This document shows positions 30,310 through 38,303 of a DNA stretch of 41,071 bases, piece by piece; position 1 is the first letter of the stretch; each line of letters opens with the position of its first letter. The translations under genes and the position numbers were made by a program. The stretch is taken from assembly GCA_034104345.1 (NCBI GenBank), contig JAXEDY010000026.1, positions 1 to 41,071 on the forward strand. Direction: 5' to 3'. The stretch comes from HGM11416 sp034104345. GTDB taxonomy: Bacteria > Bacillota > Clostridia > Christensenellales > Borkfalkiaceae. Below the pieces are notes generated by a model. It made no database searches. It was not told the DNA's origin and worked only from the letters and a program-made list of their open reading frames with translations.

Positions 30310-31638
30310 TTAACCGACTGCAATCGTATCCGTCGGCAACTTTGCCGCTTGCTTTTTATTTGCGCCGAAAGCGGCATATATCAACGTTAATCCGCCGACG
30401 CGCCCGAAAAACATAGATAATATCAAAATTAATTTAGACGCAATTCCGAGCGTCGGAGTTATTCCGAGATCAAGACCTACCGTGCCGACGGCGGACGCGG
30501 TTTCGTAAAGGCAGGACGTAATAGGTAAATTTTCAATCGCGCTTATAGCCATTCCGCCTAATAAAAACAAGGTTATGTACATTATAAATATTGCCGAAGC
30601 CGTCTTAACCGTTCCATCGTCGACACGCCGTTTCATAAGTTCCGCATTGTCTTTTTTTCTGAATACGGAAAAAGCGGAAGAAAATAAAACCGCTATCGTC
30701 GTTGTTTTCATGCCGCCTGCGGTAGAACCGGGCGAACCGCCTATCAACATAAGAATAATCATTAGGTATAATCCCGTATCGCTGATCGCCGTAAGATCTA
30801 CCGTATTAAACCCTGCCGTCCTCGGCGTTATCGATTGAAACAAAGAAACAAGTATTCGCTTACCGACAGGTAAATCGCCGAATTCAAAAAAGAAGAAGTA
30901 TATCGCGGGTAAAACAATAAGCGCGGCGGTTACAATCAATACCACTTTACTTTGCGTGCGATATTCTTTGATACGCCACTTGTGTTTGCAAACGTCTTCC
31001 CATACCAAAAAACCGATACCGCCGATAACAACCAGCAACATAATCGTAATATTGACGACGGGTTGTGCGGAATAGTGAGTGATAGAAGTAAATTCGCCGC
31101 TTTTCGTCCCCATAATATCGAACCCGGCATTGCAGAACGCCGACACCGAATGAAAAATCGACAGCCAGATTCCTTCGGCGCCGTAATCGATACAAAATAC
31201 GGGCATCATAACAAGCGCGCCGATAAGTTCTATCAAAAATATACCTTTGATTATAAATCCGGTCAGGCGGACTATACCGCTCACGTTTGGCGCAGAAATT
31301 GCGTTTTTCATCGTTTCGCGGCTGAACAGCCCGATTTTTCTGCCCGAAATAACGGCAACGGACACGGCGATGGTAACGACGCCCATACCGCCGATTTGAA
31401 TCAGCAATAATATAACGATTTGCCCGAATATCGTCCAATGCGTTGCCGTATCGAATACGACAAGTCCCGTTACGCATACGGCGGACGTCGAAGTAAAAAG
31501 GGCATCGATAAATGATGTCCATTCGTGAGTTTTTGAAGAAATCGGCAAGGCAAGTAAAAATGCGCCGAGCAAAATAACTACCGCGAATCCCAATAATATA
31601 ATCTGAAAGGATGATAGTTTCCTTTTTAGTATTCCCAT
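30310..31638 (-). CDS. trkH: TrkH/KtrB-family potassium uptake protein
   Basis: 442 residues with about ten hydrophobic segments, four of them part of the MPM repeats typical of Trk/Ktr/HKT channels. Selectivity-filter-like pores occur at TSTSAVCVTGLVVFD, SAFCNAGFDIMG, ITPRTAGFNTVDL and ETASAVGTVGLDLG, each with the conserved Gly. GGSPGSTAGGMKTTT is characteristic of TrkH/KtrB. It imports K+ across the cytoplasmic membrane with the TrkA subunit. First gene of trkH-trkA-kdpD-kdpE; GAGGC nine bases upstream of the ATG. Confidence 0.95.
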   Translation of the reverse strand: MGILKRKLSSFQIILLGFAVVILLGAFLLALPISSKTHEWTSFIDALFTSTSAVCVTGLVVFDTATHWTIFGQIVILLLIQIGGMGVVTIAVSVAVISGRKIGLFSRETMKNAISAPNVSGIVRLTGFIIKGIFLIELIGALVMMPVFCIDYGAEGIWLSIFHSVSAFCNAGFDIMGTKSGEFTSITHYSAQPVVNITIMLLVVIGGIGFLVWEDVCKHKWRIKEYRTQSKVVLIVTAALIVLPAIYFFFFEFGDLPVGKRILVSLFQSITPRTAGFNTVDLTAISDTGLYLMIILMLIGGSPGSTAGGMKTTTIAVLFSSAFSVFRKKDNAELMKRRVDDGTVKTASAIFIMYITLFLLGGMAISAIENLPITSCLYETASAVGTVGLDLGITPTLGIASKLILILSMFFGRVGGLTLIYAAFGANKKQAAKLPTDTIAVG

Positions 31639-31770
31639 GCAAAAGCCTCGATTTCCGTTTATCGGTAGTATGATATCATTTTCTTCATAAAGATAGCGTT
31701 AGGATTCTCGCGAAAGGTATTAAGATTGTATAAAGATTACAAGCAATATATATTCGTCTTTTCTTTATGA
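31639..31770 (-). other. trkH upstream region
   Basis: AT-rich leader and promoter region of the potassium operon. It contains a GATATC palindrome near 31671-31676, but no unambiguous -35/-10 pair and no recognisable c-di-AMP riboswitch core. Confidence 0.35.
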
Positions 31771-31806
31771 AAAAAGGCTCTTGAATGAATTTCCGTGAGC
31801 CTTTTA
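31771..31806. terminator. Bidirectional terminator-like hairpin upstream of trkH
   Basis: AAAAGGCTC (31772-31780) and GAGCCTTTT (31797-31805) pair perfectly with flanking A and T runs. It separates the potassium operon from the tRNA-Ser unit. Confidence 0.75.
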
Positions 31807-31906
31807 TTATCGTTTGAAAGCGCAATCCTATAATTTAGTTTTAATAATTCCCTATAACAACTCCGCATAAATGCCCGGCTAATTCTTTTTTTTGCCGTTC
31901 AAATCG

Positions 31907-31978
31907 ACTTTTATACCGAAAAAGTCGTTAAAAAAGAATAATACGAACTCCGAATTTACCTCGGTGTTCGTATTATTC
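31907..31978 (-). terminator. Terminator of tRNA-Ser (plus a second small hairpin)
   Basis: GAATAATACGAAC and GTTCGTATTATTC (31936-31948, 31966-31978), extended by CCGA/TCGG, form a long stem followed on the minus strand by T residues. A second stem CGACTTTT/AAAAGTCG lies next to it at about 31908-31929. Confidence 0.85.
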
Positions 31979-31983
31979 CCTTA

Positions 31984-32072
31984 TGGCGGAGAATAAGGGA
32001 TTCGAACCCCTGTGCCCGTGAAGGCAAACGGTTTTCAAGACCGCCTCGTTATGACCGCTTCGATAATTCTCC
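31984..32072 (-). tRNA. tRNA-Ser (TGA)
   Basis: Minus-strand gene of 89 bases: acceptor GGAGAAT pairs with ATTCTCC, anticodon loop CTTGAAA (TGA), a long variable arm (TTTGCCTTCACGGGCAC region) typical of class II tRNA-Ser, T-arm GGTTCGAATCC, discriminator G and encoded CCA. Confidence 0.96.
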
Positions 32073-32293
32073 GTGTGCGCGGCAAAACTGCCTTTTAAAA
32101 GCGTATCGCCGTTACAATTAAACATTATACATTATTTTTTTAAAAAGAGCAAGCGTTTTTTTGCTTGATTTTTTTAATATGGCAAAAGCATTTTTTCGAT
32201 ATGTTTTTTTGTAGATAAATTACGTTTTTCGCGCTAAAAACAATAACAAATGCAAGTATCTGCATATTTTTGCGTTTTTGCGCTAAAAATCAT

Positions 32294-32322
32294 TTGCAAA
32301 CCGCCGATTTTTGCTATATAAT
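32294..32322 (+). promoter_or_regulatory. Promoter of the MATE gene
   Basis: TTGCAA (32294-32299), 17-base spacer, TATAAT (32317-32322). The predicted start (about 32328-32330) is only two to four bases before the ATG at 32332, implying an almost leaderless mRNA. The rest of the 32073-32293 spacer is AT-rich without a gene. Confidence 0.75.
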
Positions 32323-32331
32323 TAGGTAACT

Positions 32332-33711
32332 ATGTCAATCGGATTTTTTAAGAAAAACAAAGCGCTGTTTTCGTTGCTGCTTGCAACAGCACTACCTATA
32401 ATACTCCAGAATGCAATAACAAACTTTTCGGGATTGCTGGATAACATTATGGTCGGAAGGCTTGGCGAAAACCAGATGAACGGCGTTTCGGTTGCAAATC
32501 AACTGTTTTTTGTTTTGCAACTTTGCCTGTTCGGCGTTGTAAGCGGCGCGGGTATTTATACGGCGCAATTTTTCGGCACGAAAAACAACGAAGGCATTAA
32601 GTTTACGCTTATATACAAAATTATCGCCGCTGTAACGATTGCAATTATAGGAAGCGCGATTCTGCTTATTTTCGGCGATTCGCTTATATCGCTTTTTATA
32701 AGCGGCGACGGAGCGATAGAAAATAAAACCGCCGTTGCAACTTTCGGCAAAGAATACGTCGTTATAATTTTGATAGGCATAATCCCTTTTGCCGTTTCAC
32801 AGGCCTATGCGGGCACCCTGCGCGAAACGATGGACACGCTGTTCCCGATGATCGCTTCGACGATTTCGGTCGTGGTTAACTTGATTTTTAACTATCTGTT
32901 GATTTTCGGAAAACTCGGTCTTCCCGCGCTTGGCGTAAAAGGCGCGGCTATCGCTTCGGCTGCTTCTCGTTACGTCGAAACAACGCTACTCGTTATAAGG
33001 CTACACACAAACAAAAAATATAAGTTCGCACGCGCAAAAATCAAACCGTCGGTAAGCAAAACCGTTTTCGGCGGCATTGTAAAAACTTCGCTTATGCTTT
33101 TATGCAACGAGTTTTTATGGTCGGCGGGCATGATTACCATAAATCAATGCTATTCGACCTGCGGATTAAGCGCTCTTTCGGCCGTCAGCATCGTTTCGCC
33201 CCTTTCAAGCACGCTTAACGTTGTAAACCAGTCGCTCGGCGCGGCGATAGGAATTTTGCTTGGACAAATGCTCGGGCAGAACAAAACCGACGAAGCGAAG
33301 ACAGGCGCGCGCGCAATGATGCTTTTATCGCTTTTTATATGCATAGGAATAGCCGTGTTTTCGATTGCGATTTCACCTGTTTTCCCAAAACTTTACAACG
33401 CTTCAAATAACGTTCAACTTCTTGCAACTTACCTTATTATTATTGCCGGTTGCATTATTCCCGTCGATGCGGTGGCAAACGCTTCATATAATACACTACG
33501 TTCCGGCGGAAAAGTATTTTTAACTTTTATGTTCGACAGCGGGTTTACCTGGCTTATATCCGTTCCCCTTGCGTTTTGTTTAAGCAGATTTACTAGCATT
33601 ACCATTATTCCTCTTTTTATTGCCGGCAACGCAATTAACGTTTTGAAAAGCGCGGTAGGCATATTCCTTGTAAACAAAGGGATATGGCTTAACAACATCG
33701 TTGATAAGTAG
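32332..33711 (+). CDS. MATE-family multidrug/Na+ antiporter
   Basis: 459 residues with about twelve hydrophobic segments in two homologous halves, the normal MATE length. The N-terminus LLLATALPIILQNAITNFSG with LLDNIMVGRLGENQMNGVSV, and the second-half block CNEFLWSAGMITINQCYST, are typical of the DinF/NorM-like clostridial MATE proteins. It would export drugs or metabolites in exchange for Na+ or H+. No Shine-Dalgarno sequence precedes the ATG and there is no later plausible start. A repeat-family hairpin follows the stop, then trmO on the same strand. Confidence 0.93.
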   Translation: MSIGFFKKNKALFSLLLATALPIILQNAITNFSGLLDNIMVGRLGENQMNGVSVANQLFFVLQLCLFGVVSGAGIYTAQFFGTKNNEGIKFTLIYKIIAAVTIAIIGSAILLIFGDSLISLFISGDGAIENKTAVATFGKEYVVIILIGIIPFAVSQAYAGTLRETMDTLFPMIASTISVVVNLIFNYLLIFGKLGLPALGVKGAAIASAASRYVETTLLVIRLHTNKKYKFARAKIKPSVSKTVFGGIVKTSLMLLCNEFLWSAGMITINQCYSTCGLSALSAVSIVSPLSSTLNVVNQSLGAAIGILLGQMLGQNKTDEAKTGARAMMLLSLFICIGIAVFSIAISPVFPKLYNASNNVQLLATYLIIIAGCIIPVDAVANASYNTLRSGGKVFLTFMFDSGFTWLISVPLAFCLSRFTSITIIPLFIAGNAINVLKSAVGIFLVNKGIWLNNIVDK

Positions 33712-33720
33712 CAACTAAAT

Positions 33721-33760
33721 TTTATAAAAGTGGGGCTATAAGTCCGTTATCTGCATTTTC
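33721..33760 (+). repeat. Dispersed hairpin-repeat family, copy A
   Basis: TTTATAAAAGTGGGGCTATA, then AGTCCGTTATCTGCATTTT. Core and flank match the ICE copy at 5322-5363. It lies between the MATE stop and the trmO start; its outer stem is weak. Confidence 0.65.
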
Positions 33761-33791
33761 ACAGCAAACGACAACAAGAATTTATTTAGTT

Positions 33792-34484
33792 ATGAACGAG
33801 CATTTTATAAAACCGATAGCCCATATCAAAAGCGACTTTAAAGAAAAATTCGGAATTCCGCGCCAAAGCGGACTTTCGCCGTCGAGCGAAGCGCTTGTTA
33901 TTTTCGAGCCGGAATACCGCGACGAAAGCGCTTTTTTAGGGATAGACGGATTTGATTATTTATGGATAATTTTCGATTTTTCGCTTGCGCACAGAAGCGA
34001 ATTTTGCCCGACTGTGCGCCCGCCCCGACTTGGCGGAAATAAAAAAGTGGGAGTTTTTGCAAGCCGTTCGCCTTTTCGCCCGAACAGCATCGGTCTTTCG
34101 TCGGTAAAACTTAAATCGGTTGAAAAAAACGCCGAATACGGAACGTATTTAAAGGTTTCGGGTGCGGATTTGCTCGACGGCACTCCCGTTTACGACGTTA
34201 AACCTTACCTTCCTTACAGCGACTGCCACGTTGACGCGTGCGGCGGATATACCGAAAGCAAAGATTTTAATTTACTTAACGTTGTTTTTGCTCCTTCGGC
34301 AAAAGGCGTTCTATCCGCCGAACGGGAAACGGCTCTTTGCGAATGTTTATCGCAAGATCCCCGCCCCGCGTATAAAGAAAACGACAACGCCGAGCAGGTT
34401 TACGGAATGAAGTTTGCCGATCGCGACGTTAAATTTATAATAAAAGAAAAAACGCTTACTATTATTAAAATCGAGCGGATTTGA
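33792..34484 (+). CDS. trmO: tRNA t6A37 N6-methyltransferase TrmO/TsaA
   Basis: 230 residues. TrmO methylates t6A37 of tRNA-Thr using S-adenosylmethionine. FIKPIAHIKSDFKEKFGIPR and QSGLSPSSEALVIFEPEYRD at the start, then DGFDYLWIIFDFSLAHR, VRPPRLGGNKKVGVFASRSP, RPNSIGLSSVKL and GADLLDGTPVYDVKPYLPYS are the UPF0066/TsaA beta-barrel signature. The C-terminal extension (about 160-230) is the usual YaeB-type tail. No clear ribosome binding site precedes the ATG. Its stop is 26 bases before a bidirectional hairpin repeat. Confidence 0.95.
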   Translation: MNEHFIKPIAHIKSDFKEKFGIPRQSGLSPSSEALVIFEPEYRDESAFLGIDGFDYLWIIFDFSLAHRSEFCPTVRPPRLGGNKKVGVFASRSPFRPNSIGLSSVKLKSVEKNAEYGTYLKVSGADLLDGTPVYDVKPYLPYSDCHVDACGGYTESKDFNLLNVVFAPSAKGVLSAERETALCECLSQDPRPAYKENDNAEQVYGMKFADRDVKFIIKEKTLTIIKIERI

Positions 34485-34509
34485 TTTTTGTTTTTATCGC
34501 TAATAACAT

Positions 34510-34557
34510 AAAAAGTGCGCCTATAGATCGATTATCGGCATATAGGAGCACTTTTTT
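34510..34557. repeat. Dispersed hairpin-repeat family, copy F (bidirectional terminator)
   Basis: AAAAAGTGC-G-CCTATA pairs with TATAGG-A-GCACTTTTT: a 15-bp stem with one mismatch around GATCGATTATCGGCA. It lies between the convergent trmO and ECF genes and looks fully functional as a terminator for both. Confidence 0.85.
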
Positions 34558-34611
34558 ATTTTTAAAATTCAGCCGCTTACCCGTCGTTTTTTTGCACTTT
34601 TTACGAATCGG

Positions 34612-35142
34612 CTACTTCTTTTCGCTATCCTTTTTTGCGCCGGCAAAAGCGTATTTTTTAAGCGGCGTTAAATAAAGCAAAGCAACCGAAATCGCGGGGC
34701 AGATTACGTCTTGCGCTATTTGGAACGGAAGTTTTGCCGTAGCGTAACCCCACCAGTTTTGTCCGACGTAAAAATATTTACCGAAAGTATAACCGCATAT
34801 CGAAATTACGGCGCCTGCGCAAGCGGCAACGATCGCCCGCCATATTTCGGGTGCTTTTTGTTTATAACCGCCCGATATAAGCGAAATTGCAACAGCCGAA
34901 GCGCCGCGGACTATAAGCGAAACGTATCTCGGCGCGGGATAGAAGAACAAATCGCCTAAATACGCGCCTACCCCTCCGACGGCAAAAGCCGAAAACGGAT
35001 CTAAAAAAAGCGATGCAAAACAGATAACTATGCCGTTTAAATAAATTTTTCCGCCCGGCACGGGAACGCCGAACGAACTTAAAACAACGTTAAGAGCCAT
35101 AAAAACGGCGGCTAAACACAGCCTTTTTGTTGTAAATTTCAT
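34612..35142 (-). CDS. ECF transporter S component (candidate vitamin B6 uptake)
   Basis: 176 residues from ATG at 35142, with AAAGGT upstream; a longer frame to 35187 is rejected for its poly-Lys start. About six hydrophobic segments; TTKRLCLAAVFMALNVVLSS with YLNGIVICFASLFLDPFSAF and GGVGAYLGDLFFYP are the S-component pattern of energy-coupling factor transporters, which bind a vitamin in the membrane. It is divergent from a MocR-type PLP-dependent regulator with a shared operator. In Firmicutes such pairs control pyridoxal uptake, so vitamin B6 is the likely substrate; this is inference. The shared EcfA/T module is not in the window. Confidence 0.85.
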   Translation of the reverse strand: MKFTTKRLCLAAVFMALNVVLSSFGVPVPGGKIYLNGIVICFASLFLDPFSAFAVGGVGAYLGDLFFYPAPRYVSLIVRGASAVAISLISGGYKQKAPEIWRAIVAACAGAVISICGYTFGKYFYVGQNWWGYATAKLPFQIAQDVICPAISVALLYLTPLKKYAFAGAKKDSEKK

Positions 35143-35195
35143 AAATTTTACCTTTTTATTTTTGTTTTTTACTTTTTTAAAAAGCAATTTTTATA

Positions 35196-35224
35196 TTGAC
35201 ATTTTACCACATATTTGGTAATAT
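35196..35224 (+). promoter_or_regulatory. mocR promoter with palindromic operator over both divergent promoters
   Basis: TTGACA (35196-35201), 17-base spacer, TAATAT (35219-35224) drives the MocR gene. Palindrome TTACCA-CATATT-TGGTAA (35204-35221) fills the spacer and overlaps the minus-strand -10 TGGTAAAAT of the ECF gene. A further half-site TAACCA lies at about 35231-35237. Confidence 0.7.
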
Positions 35225-35272
35225 TAAAATAACCAAAATAAATAAATTTTATATAACCAGATTGTTTAAAAA

Positions 35273-36364
35273 ATGAAAAAATACGTTAAAATTTACAACA
35301 AAATTAAAAGCGATATAACCGACGGCAGCATTTCTTTCGGGCAAAAACTCCCTTCGAAGAGAATCTCTGCCGAACTTTTTAATTCGAGCGTTATAACCGT
35401 TGAAACCGCTTACGGAATTTTGGAAAGCGAAGGATATATCGAAGCGCGCGAGCGAAGCGGATATTACGTTTGCTATTCTGCAAGCGAAACGATAAACGAA
35501 ACCGCACGGCAAACAAGCGACTTATCGTTCGGGATAAACGACCGATTTTTAAAAGAAAATGCAGTTAAAAACGCCGCAGAAAGCGAATATTTTTCGTTTA
35601 CGGCATATTCGCAGGCTTTAAGATCCGCCATTAACGACTTTGGCGAAACGCTTACAAAAAAAACGCCTGTAAGCGGCGCTTTCGAATTAAGGCACGCAAT
35701 AAAAAACTATTTAAAAACAAGCCGGAACATTACAACAAGCGAAAACAATATAGTTATAGGAGCGGGCGCCGAATACCTTTACGGGCTGATTATTAAAATT
35801 TTAGGAACAAATATAACTTATGCAATCGAATCGCCTTCTTATGAAAAAATTGAAAAAGTTTACGAACTTAACGGCGTAAAACCCGAAAAATTAAAACTCG
35901 GAAAAAACGGCATTTTATGGGAAGAATTAAAAAAGAGCAACGCGCAGATTCTGCACGTTACCCCCTACCGCAGTTATCCCACGGGCGTTACCGCTTCGGC
36001 TTCGAAAAAAGCAGAGTATCTGCTGAAAGCAACCGAAAAACGCGGCTATATTATCGAAGACGATTACGAATCGGAATTTTCGCTTTCGGCGCACCTTACC
36101 GAAACGCTTTTCGGAAAATGCACGAACGACCGCGTTATTTACGTCAACACTTTTTCAAAAACGATTTTTCCGTCTATACGAACGGCTTATATGATTTTAC
36201 CGATCGACCTTGCCGCGCGTTTTTATGATAAATTCGGCGATTTATCCTGCCCCGTGCCTGCGCTTGAACAATTTACTTTGGCAAAAATTATCGCCGACGG
36301 AAGTTTTACGCGCCATTTAAACCGCGTGCGCCGCGCCCGTCGCAAAAAACAACCGCCGTTATAA
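35273..36364 (+). CDS. MocR/PdxR-type GntR regulator, C-terminally short
   Basis: 363 residues; the family is usually about 450-500. N-terminal winged helix of GntR type (IKSDITDGSISFGQKLPSKR, then NSSVITVETAYGILESEGYI, GYYV) to about residue 66, then a fold-type I aminotransferase-like domain: VIGAGAEYLYGLIIKIL, TPYRSYPTGVTAS, YIIEDDYESEF (Asp 263/264) and FSKTIFPSIR with the PLP Lys at 296. The sequence ends RVRRARRKKQPPL just where the small C-terminal subdomain should begin, so about 100 residues are missing. The A-run before the stop suggests a frameshift, but no homologous continuation is visible. It probably represses or activates the divergent ECF gene. Confidence 0.85.
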   Translation: MKKYVKIYNKIKSDITDGSISFGQKLPSKRISAELFNSSVITVETAYGILESEGYIEARERSGYYVCYSASETINETARQTSDLSFGINDRFLKENAVKNAAESEYFSFTAYSQALRSAINDFGETLTKKTPVSGAFELRHAIKNYLKTSRNITTSENNIVIGAGAEYLYGLIIKILGTNITYAIESPSYEKIEKVYELNGVKPEKLKLGKNGILWEELKKSNAQILHVTPYRSYPTGVTASASKKAEYLLKATEKRGYIIEDDYESEFSLSAHLTETLFGKCTNDRVIYVNTFSKTIFPSIRTAYMILPIDLAARFYDKFGDLSCPVPALEQFTLAKIIADGSFTRHLNRVRRARRKKQPPL

Positions 36365-36530
36365 TTTTATTTTTCATTTTTCGCTCCCGTTTTGCCCGAC
36401 ATTGCGCAACAGATATGCTCTTTATCGACGTTTTCTTTTGTTACACGGATATATTTCATTTATTTATCCTATTAAAACAGGTGGATTTTCTTTTTAATTT
36501 CTCTTTTTTAAGCGTGACTTTTGTCACTCT

Positions 36531-36848
36531 TTATTGTTTTTTTGCTTTTGGCGGCGGCAATTCGTCATACGTTTTTTCAAACAGTTTTTTAAGGAATTCT
36601 TTGCTGTCGATTTCGTCGACCAAAAGCATTTCTTTCGCGCCCGCATACGGGCAGACGCAGGCGGCTGCGGGCATAAGTTTTAATGCGGATTTCGTTTTTT
36701 TTACGAGCAATCTGTCGTCGTACACCCCGCCGACGATTTTACCGCGATAGTAGACGATATATTCACCCATCATTAACCTATAAGAAATATCGCGTAAATC
36801 GGATAACTGTTCTAAAATATAATTAAGAAATTCTTTACTCGAAGCCAT
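36531..36848 (-). CDS. TfoX/Sxy N-terminal domain protein
   Basis: 105 residues. ASSKEFLNYILEQLSDLRDI, then YRLMMGEYIVYYRGKIVGGV and YDDRLLVKKTKSA with PYAGAKEMLLVDEID match the TfoX N-terminal domain (a single-domain form common in Firmicutes). In gamma-proteobacteria TfoX regulates competence; the role of the single-domain form is unknown. It follows the GNAT gene by 33 bases on the same strand. The 166 bases beyond its stop hold no gene. Confidence 0.88.
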   Translation of the reverse strand: MASSKEFLNYILEQLSDLRDISYRLMMGEYIVYYRGKIVGGVYDDRLLVKKTKSALKLMPAAACVCPYAGAKEMLLVDEIDSKEFLKKLFEKTYDELPPPKAKKQ

Positions 36849-36881
36849 TTTTTTTACAACGTTTTTGCAATATTTTTCTGT

Positions 36882-37508
36882 TTAAAACAACTGCCCCGGC
36901 AGTTTCTGTTTTTCTTTTTTCGGAAACTTAGATTCAAATAGTTCAAAGGCCTCCGGATTTTTTTCGCATACAAAATAGCCGTCGGGATCTTTATAAGTGC
37001 CCGAAACGTCGCCTATAAACCCGGGAATCAGTTCTTTGATAAGAAGATAGTCCGCTTCTATATCGTCGGAATAGCGCACGCCTTTCGTCTTTGCCGGAAC
37101 AAACCCCGACTTTCCGTAAAACAAAATGTTGCCGGTTATTACAAGCGTCCCCGCACCCATTTCTTTGGCTTTTTCCATCGAATAATCAAGCAATCGTTTT
37201 CCGTAGCCCTGCCGTTTATATTCAGGCGCAATGCATATCGGACCGAAAGTCATAATAGGAACTTTTTTGCCGTCGTCGCAATCGATTTCAGACCGCACGT
37301 AAATAACCTGTCCTATTAGTTCGCCGTTCAGTTCCATAACGAAGTCGAGTTCGGGCACGAAAGCAGGATCATTACGGTAACAGTGCAACACGTAGTGCTC
37401 CGTGCATCCCGGACGATATACGTTCCAGAACGATTCGCGCGTTAAATTCTCAACCTTTCCGTAATCTTCTTTTTTTTCGTTTCTGATAATAATATTATTT
37501 TCCGTCAT
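36882..37508 (-). CDS. GNAT-family N-acetyltransferase
   Basis: 208 residues. IIIRNEKKEDYGKVENLTRE at the start, a core strand pair MELNGELIGQVIYVRSEI, and the acetyl-CoA loop IAPEYKRQGYGKRLLDYSME (motif A, Q/RxxGxG/A) with LVITGNILFYGKSGFVPAK after it. The C-terminal extension GDVSGTYKDPDGYFVCEKNP occurs in the YhbS-like subgroup. The substrate is unknown. It lies between a TetR regulator (96-base gap) and a TfoX gene, all on the minus strand. Confidence 0.9.
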   Translation of the reverse strand: MTENNIIIRNEKKEDYGKVENLTRESFWNVYRPGCTEHYVLHCYRNDPAFVPELDFVMELNGELIGQVIYVRSEIDCDDGKKVPIMTFGPICIAPEYKRQGYGKRLLDYSMEKAKEMGAGTLVITGNILFYGKSGFVPAKTKGVRYSDDIEADYLLIKELIPGFIGDVSGTYKDPDGYFVCEKNPEAFELFESKFPKKEKQKLPGQLF

Positions 37509-37604
37509 TGTTATTTTTCCTTTAATTTAAATTTGGTTTTTTATCGGGCTTCGTGCAAAAAAGATGAAATCCGAGCAAACCTAATTTTTGAATTAACGAT
37601 TTTT

Positions 37605-38240
37605 TCATATTTCCGTTTTTCCGTAATGCACCATTTTATAAAACAAATGAACGTGCGCTTTAAGTTTTTCTATGCATTCGCGTTCTTTTTCGGGTTCGCG
37701 GTCGCAAATTCCGATCAAAGTTAAAACGGGAGAAACATACATTAAAGCGAGCGCCTGCGGGTTTTCGTCGCAAATAATTTCCGCCGAAATAAGGCTTTTA
37801 AAAATTTCGGCATGATAATTTACAAGCCTGTCGACAAAACGCTTTGTATAAAGCGCTTTAAGTTCGGGCGAACGGAACTGCTCTATAGTCATCATTTTGC
37901 GAAAGAGGCAAATGGTTTCGTTGTGCAATGAATATTCGAAAATTTGCAGAACTTTTTCGAAAAGCATAGTTTCGTTTACCGTGTAAAAATAGGGGGCGTC
38001 GGCTTCGGCTTTGTGAACGCGAATGTTTATTTTATCGGTGTCCTTTTCGTATAACGAAGCCGTAGATTCTACGATTGCGTTAAAAATCGCCTGTTTGTTC
38101 GGATAATGGTTATATAAAGACGGTGCTTTTATCCCCACCGCAGCGGCTATTTCGCCCACGCTGACCGAATCGTAGCCCTGCTCCGAAAATAATTTAAGCG
38201 CCATATTTACAATCTTTTGTTTTGTGTCGTCTTGTTTCAT
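37605..38240 (-). CDS. TetR-family transcriptional regulator
   Basis: 211 residues from ATG at 38240 (a GTG nine bases upstream is an alternative). The N-terminal helix-turn-helix is KIVNMALKLFSEQGYDSVSV followed by GEIAAAVGIKAPSLYNHYPN and KQAIFNAIVES. The C-terminal 150 residues are helical and form the ligand/dimer domain. A 20-bp palindrome (38253-38272) overlaps its own predicted transcription start, so autoregulation is likely. The downstream GNAT and TfoX genes may belong to the same transcript. The effector is unknown. Confidence 0.93.
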   Translation of the reverse strand: MKQDDTKQKIVNMALKLFSEQGYDSVSVGEIAAAVGIKAPSLYNHYPNKQAIFNAIVESTASLYEKDTDKINIRVHKAEADAPYFYTVNETMLFEKVLQIFEYSLHNETICLFRKMMTIEQFRSPELKALYTKRFVDRLVNYHAEIFKSLISAEIICDENPQALALMYVSPVLTLIGICDREPEKERECIEKLKAHVHLFYKMVHYGKTEI

Positions 38241-38252
38241 TTTTTGCACTAC

Positions 38253-38272
38253 ACTAACTAATGTTAGTTAGT
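38253..38272. promoter_or_regulatory. TetR operator palindrome and promoter
   Basis: ACTAACTAA-TG-TTAGTTAGT is a palindrome with perfect 9-base arms. Upstream on the minus strand lie TTTACA (38303-38298), a 16-base spacer and TATAAT (38281-38276), so the palindrome covers the start of transcription of the tetR gene. Confidence 0.8.
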
Positions 38273-38303
38273 ATAATTATATCTCGTTTTTGTCGTTTGT
38301 AAA

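Noticed and set aside
30947..31642. 231-codon minus-strand frame inside trkH
   Set aside because: It is rich in Arg and Tyr, lies entirely within the much better supported trkH frame, and matches no family.
31639..31770. c-di-AMP (ydaO-type) riboswitch upstream of trkH
   Set aside because: Such switches often precede Trk/Ktr genes, but none of the conserved core segments is visible in this short region.
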